This document shows positions 29,899-30,097 of a DNA stretch of 30,097 nt, in pieces. Under the pieces are notes generated by a model, which made no database searches, was not told the DNA's origin, and saw nothing but the letters and a program-made list of their open reading frames with translations. How positions within the stretch are numbered: the first letter of the stretch is position 1; the number at the start of each line of letters is the position of its first letter. The translations under genes were made by a program, and so were the position numbers. This DNA comes from Cochliopodium minus (Eukaryota; Discosea; Himatismenida; Cochliopodiidae), in assembly GCA_024220525.1 (NCBI GenBank), contig JAMYWO010000174.1:1-30097 (forward strand), given 5' to 3'.

Positions 29899-30097
29899 CT
29901 ATTGTTTTTGGAGAAATAATGTTTTCCACATAATGATATCACTGATTGATTTTTTGAGTCTTTCATTTAGATTGGAAATGAAAATAGAATCATTGAAGTA
30001 TTTTTCAGGAATTTGGAAGGTTCGCTTCTCTTTGGTTTTCTCCTTGTCCAACTCTGAGTTTAGCGGAATAGAGAATACTTGTTTAATTGCTTTGTGG
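29899..30097 (-). CDS. Unrecognised protein, C-terminal 65 residues, partial
   Basis: An open frame enters from the right edge and ends at TAG (29899-29901). Codon use and composition look coding: FSIPLNSELDKEKTKEKR, FQIPEKYFNDSIFISNLNER, ending MWKTLFLQKQ. No family is recognised. The rest of the gene is outside the window. Confidence 0.6.
   Translation of the reverse strand, partial: HKAIKQVFSIPLNSELDKEKTKEKRTFQIPEKYFNDSIFISNLNERLKKSISDIIMWKTLFLQKQ

Noticed and set aside
1-30097. tRNA or rRNA genes, and retroelement coding sequence
   Set aside because: No cloverleaf with A/B boxes, no rRNA-like conserved block and no reverse-transcriptase or integrase motif was found by eye on either strand.

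Overview
The window is nuclear DNA of a unicellular, probably amoeboid eukaryote. It is extremely AT-rich and gene-dense, with intergenic spacers of roughly 20-210 bp. Genes are cut into many short exons by AT-rich GT-AG introns, and start codons sit in A-rich contexts. The protein set (RhoGEF, RhoGAP, RasGAP, RasGEF, RabGAP, dynamin-like GTPase, cyclic-nucleotide channel, ataxin-3, a WIPI-like propeller, an RNA polymerase subunit) and Asn-rich repeats fit Amoebozoa or a similar free-living amoeba. The species cannot be named from the sequence. I built the exon models by hand from splice sites, reading phase and domain motifs. In every intact gene the summed exon lengths are divisible by three.

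Left to right: 1-140 minisatellite R; 172-1634 (-) the 5' half of a cyclic-nucleotide-gated-type channel, S1 to pore helix; 1765-8555 (-) a 1,207-residue DH-PH-RhoGAP-LIM-LIM-RasGAP protein in 16 exons; 8712-10293 (+) ataxin-3-type deubiquitinase with a C-terminal UBX domain; 10481-11195 (+) a WIPI-like propeller cut off by a 438-base N gap (11309-11746); 11747-11896 (+) an unrecognised 49-residue tail; about 12062-13297 (-) a decayed protein kinase; 13341-15911 (-) a 643-residue dynamin-like GTPase; 15976-17216 (+) two tandem four-pass membrane genes, the second broken; 17354-20027 (-) the 3' half of the same channel, pore to tandem cyclic-nucleotide domains; about 20051-20120 minisatellite R again; 20248-20988 (+) the 3' half of a PP2C phosphatase; 21142-24112 (-) a TBC RabGAP; 24290-24571 (-) RNA polymerase subunit RPABC4/RPB12; 24781-28536 (+) zinc finger-RhoGEF-RasGEF_N; a single N at 28665; 28666-29877 (+) an Asn/Ser-rich protein; 29899-30097 (-) a partial C-terminus.

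The most striking feature is that one channel gene lies in circularly permuted order. Its 5' exons are at the left edge and its 3' exons are 18-20 kb away, on the side where they cannot be reached by ordinary transcription. Both broken ends lie in the same minisatellite R, and joining them restores reading phase and an unbroken CNG-type pore. The PP2C next to the second R copy lacks its 5' half. The 20-kb block may therefore be a circle integrated at R, a tandem duplication, or a repeat-driven assembly error (a scaffold gap lies inside it). Functionally the window is rich in small-GTPase control: two very large multi-GTPase regulators, a RabGAP and a dynamin-like GTPase.
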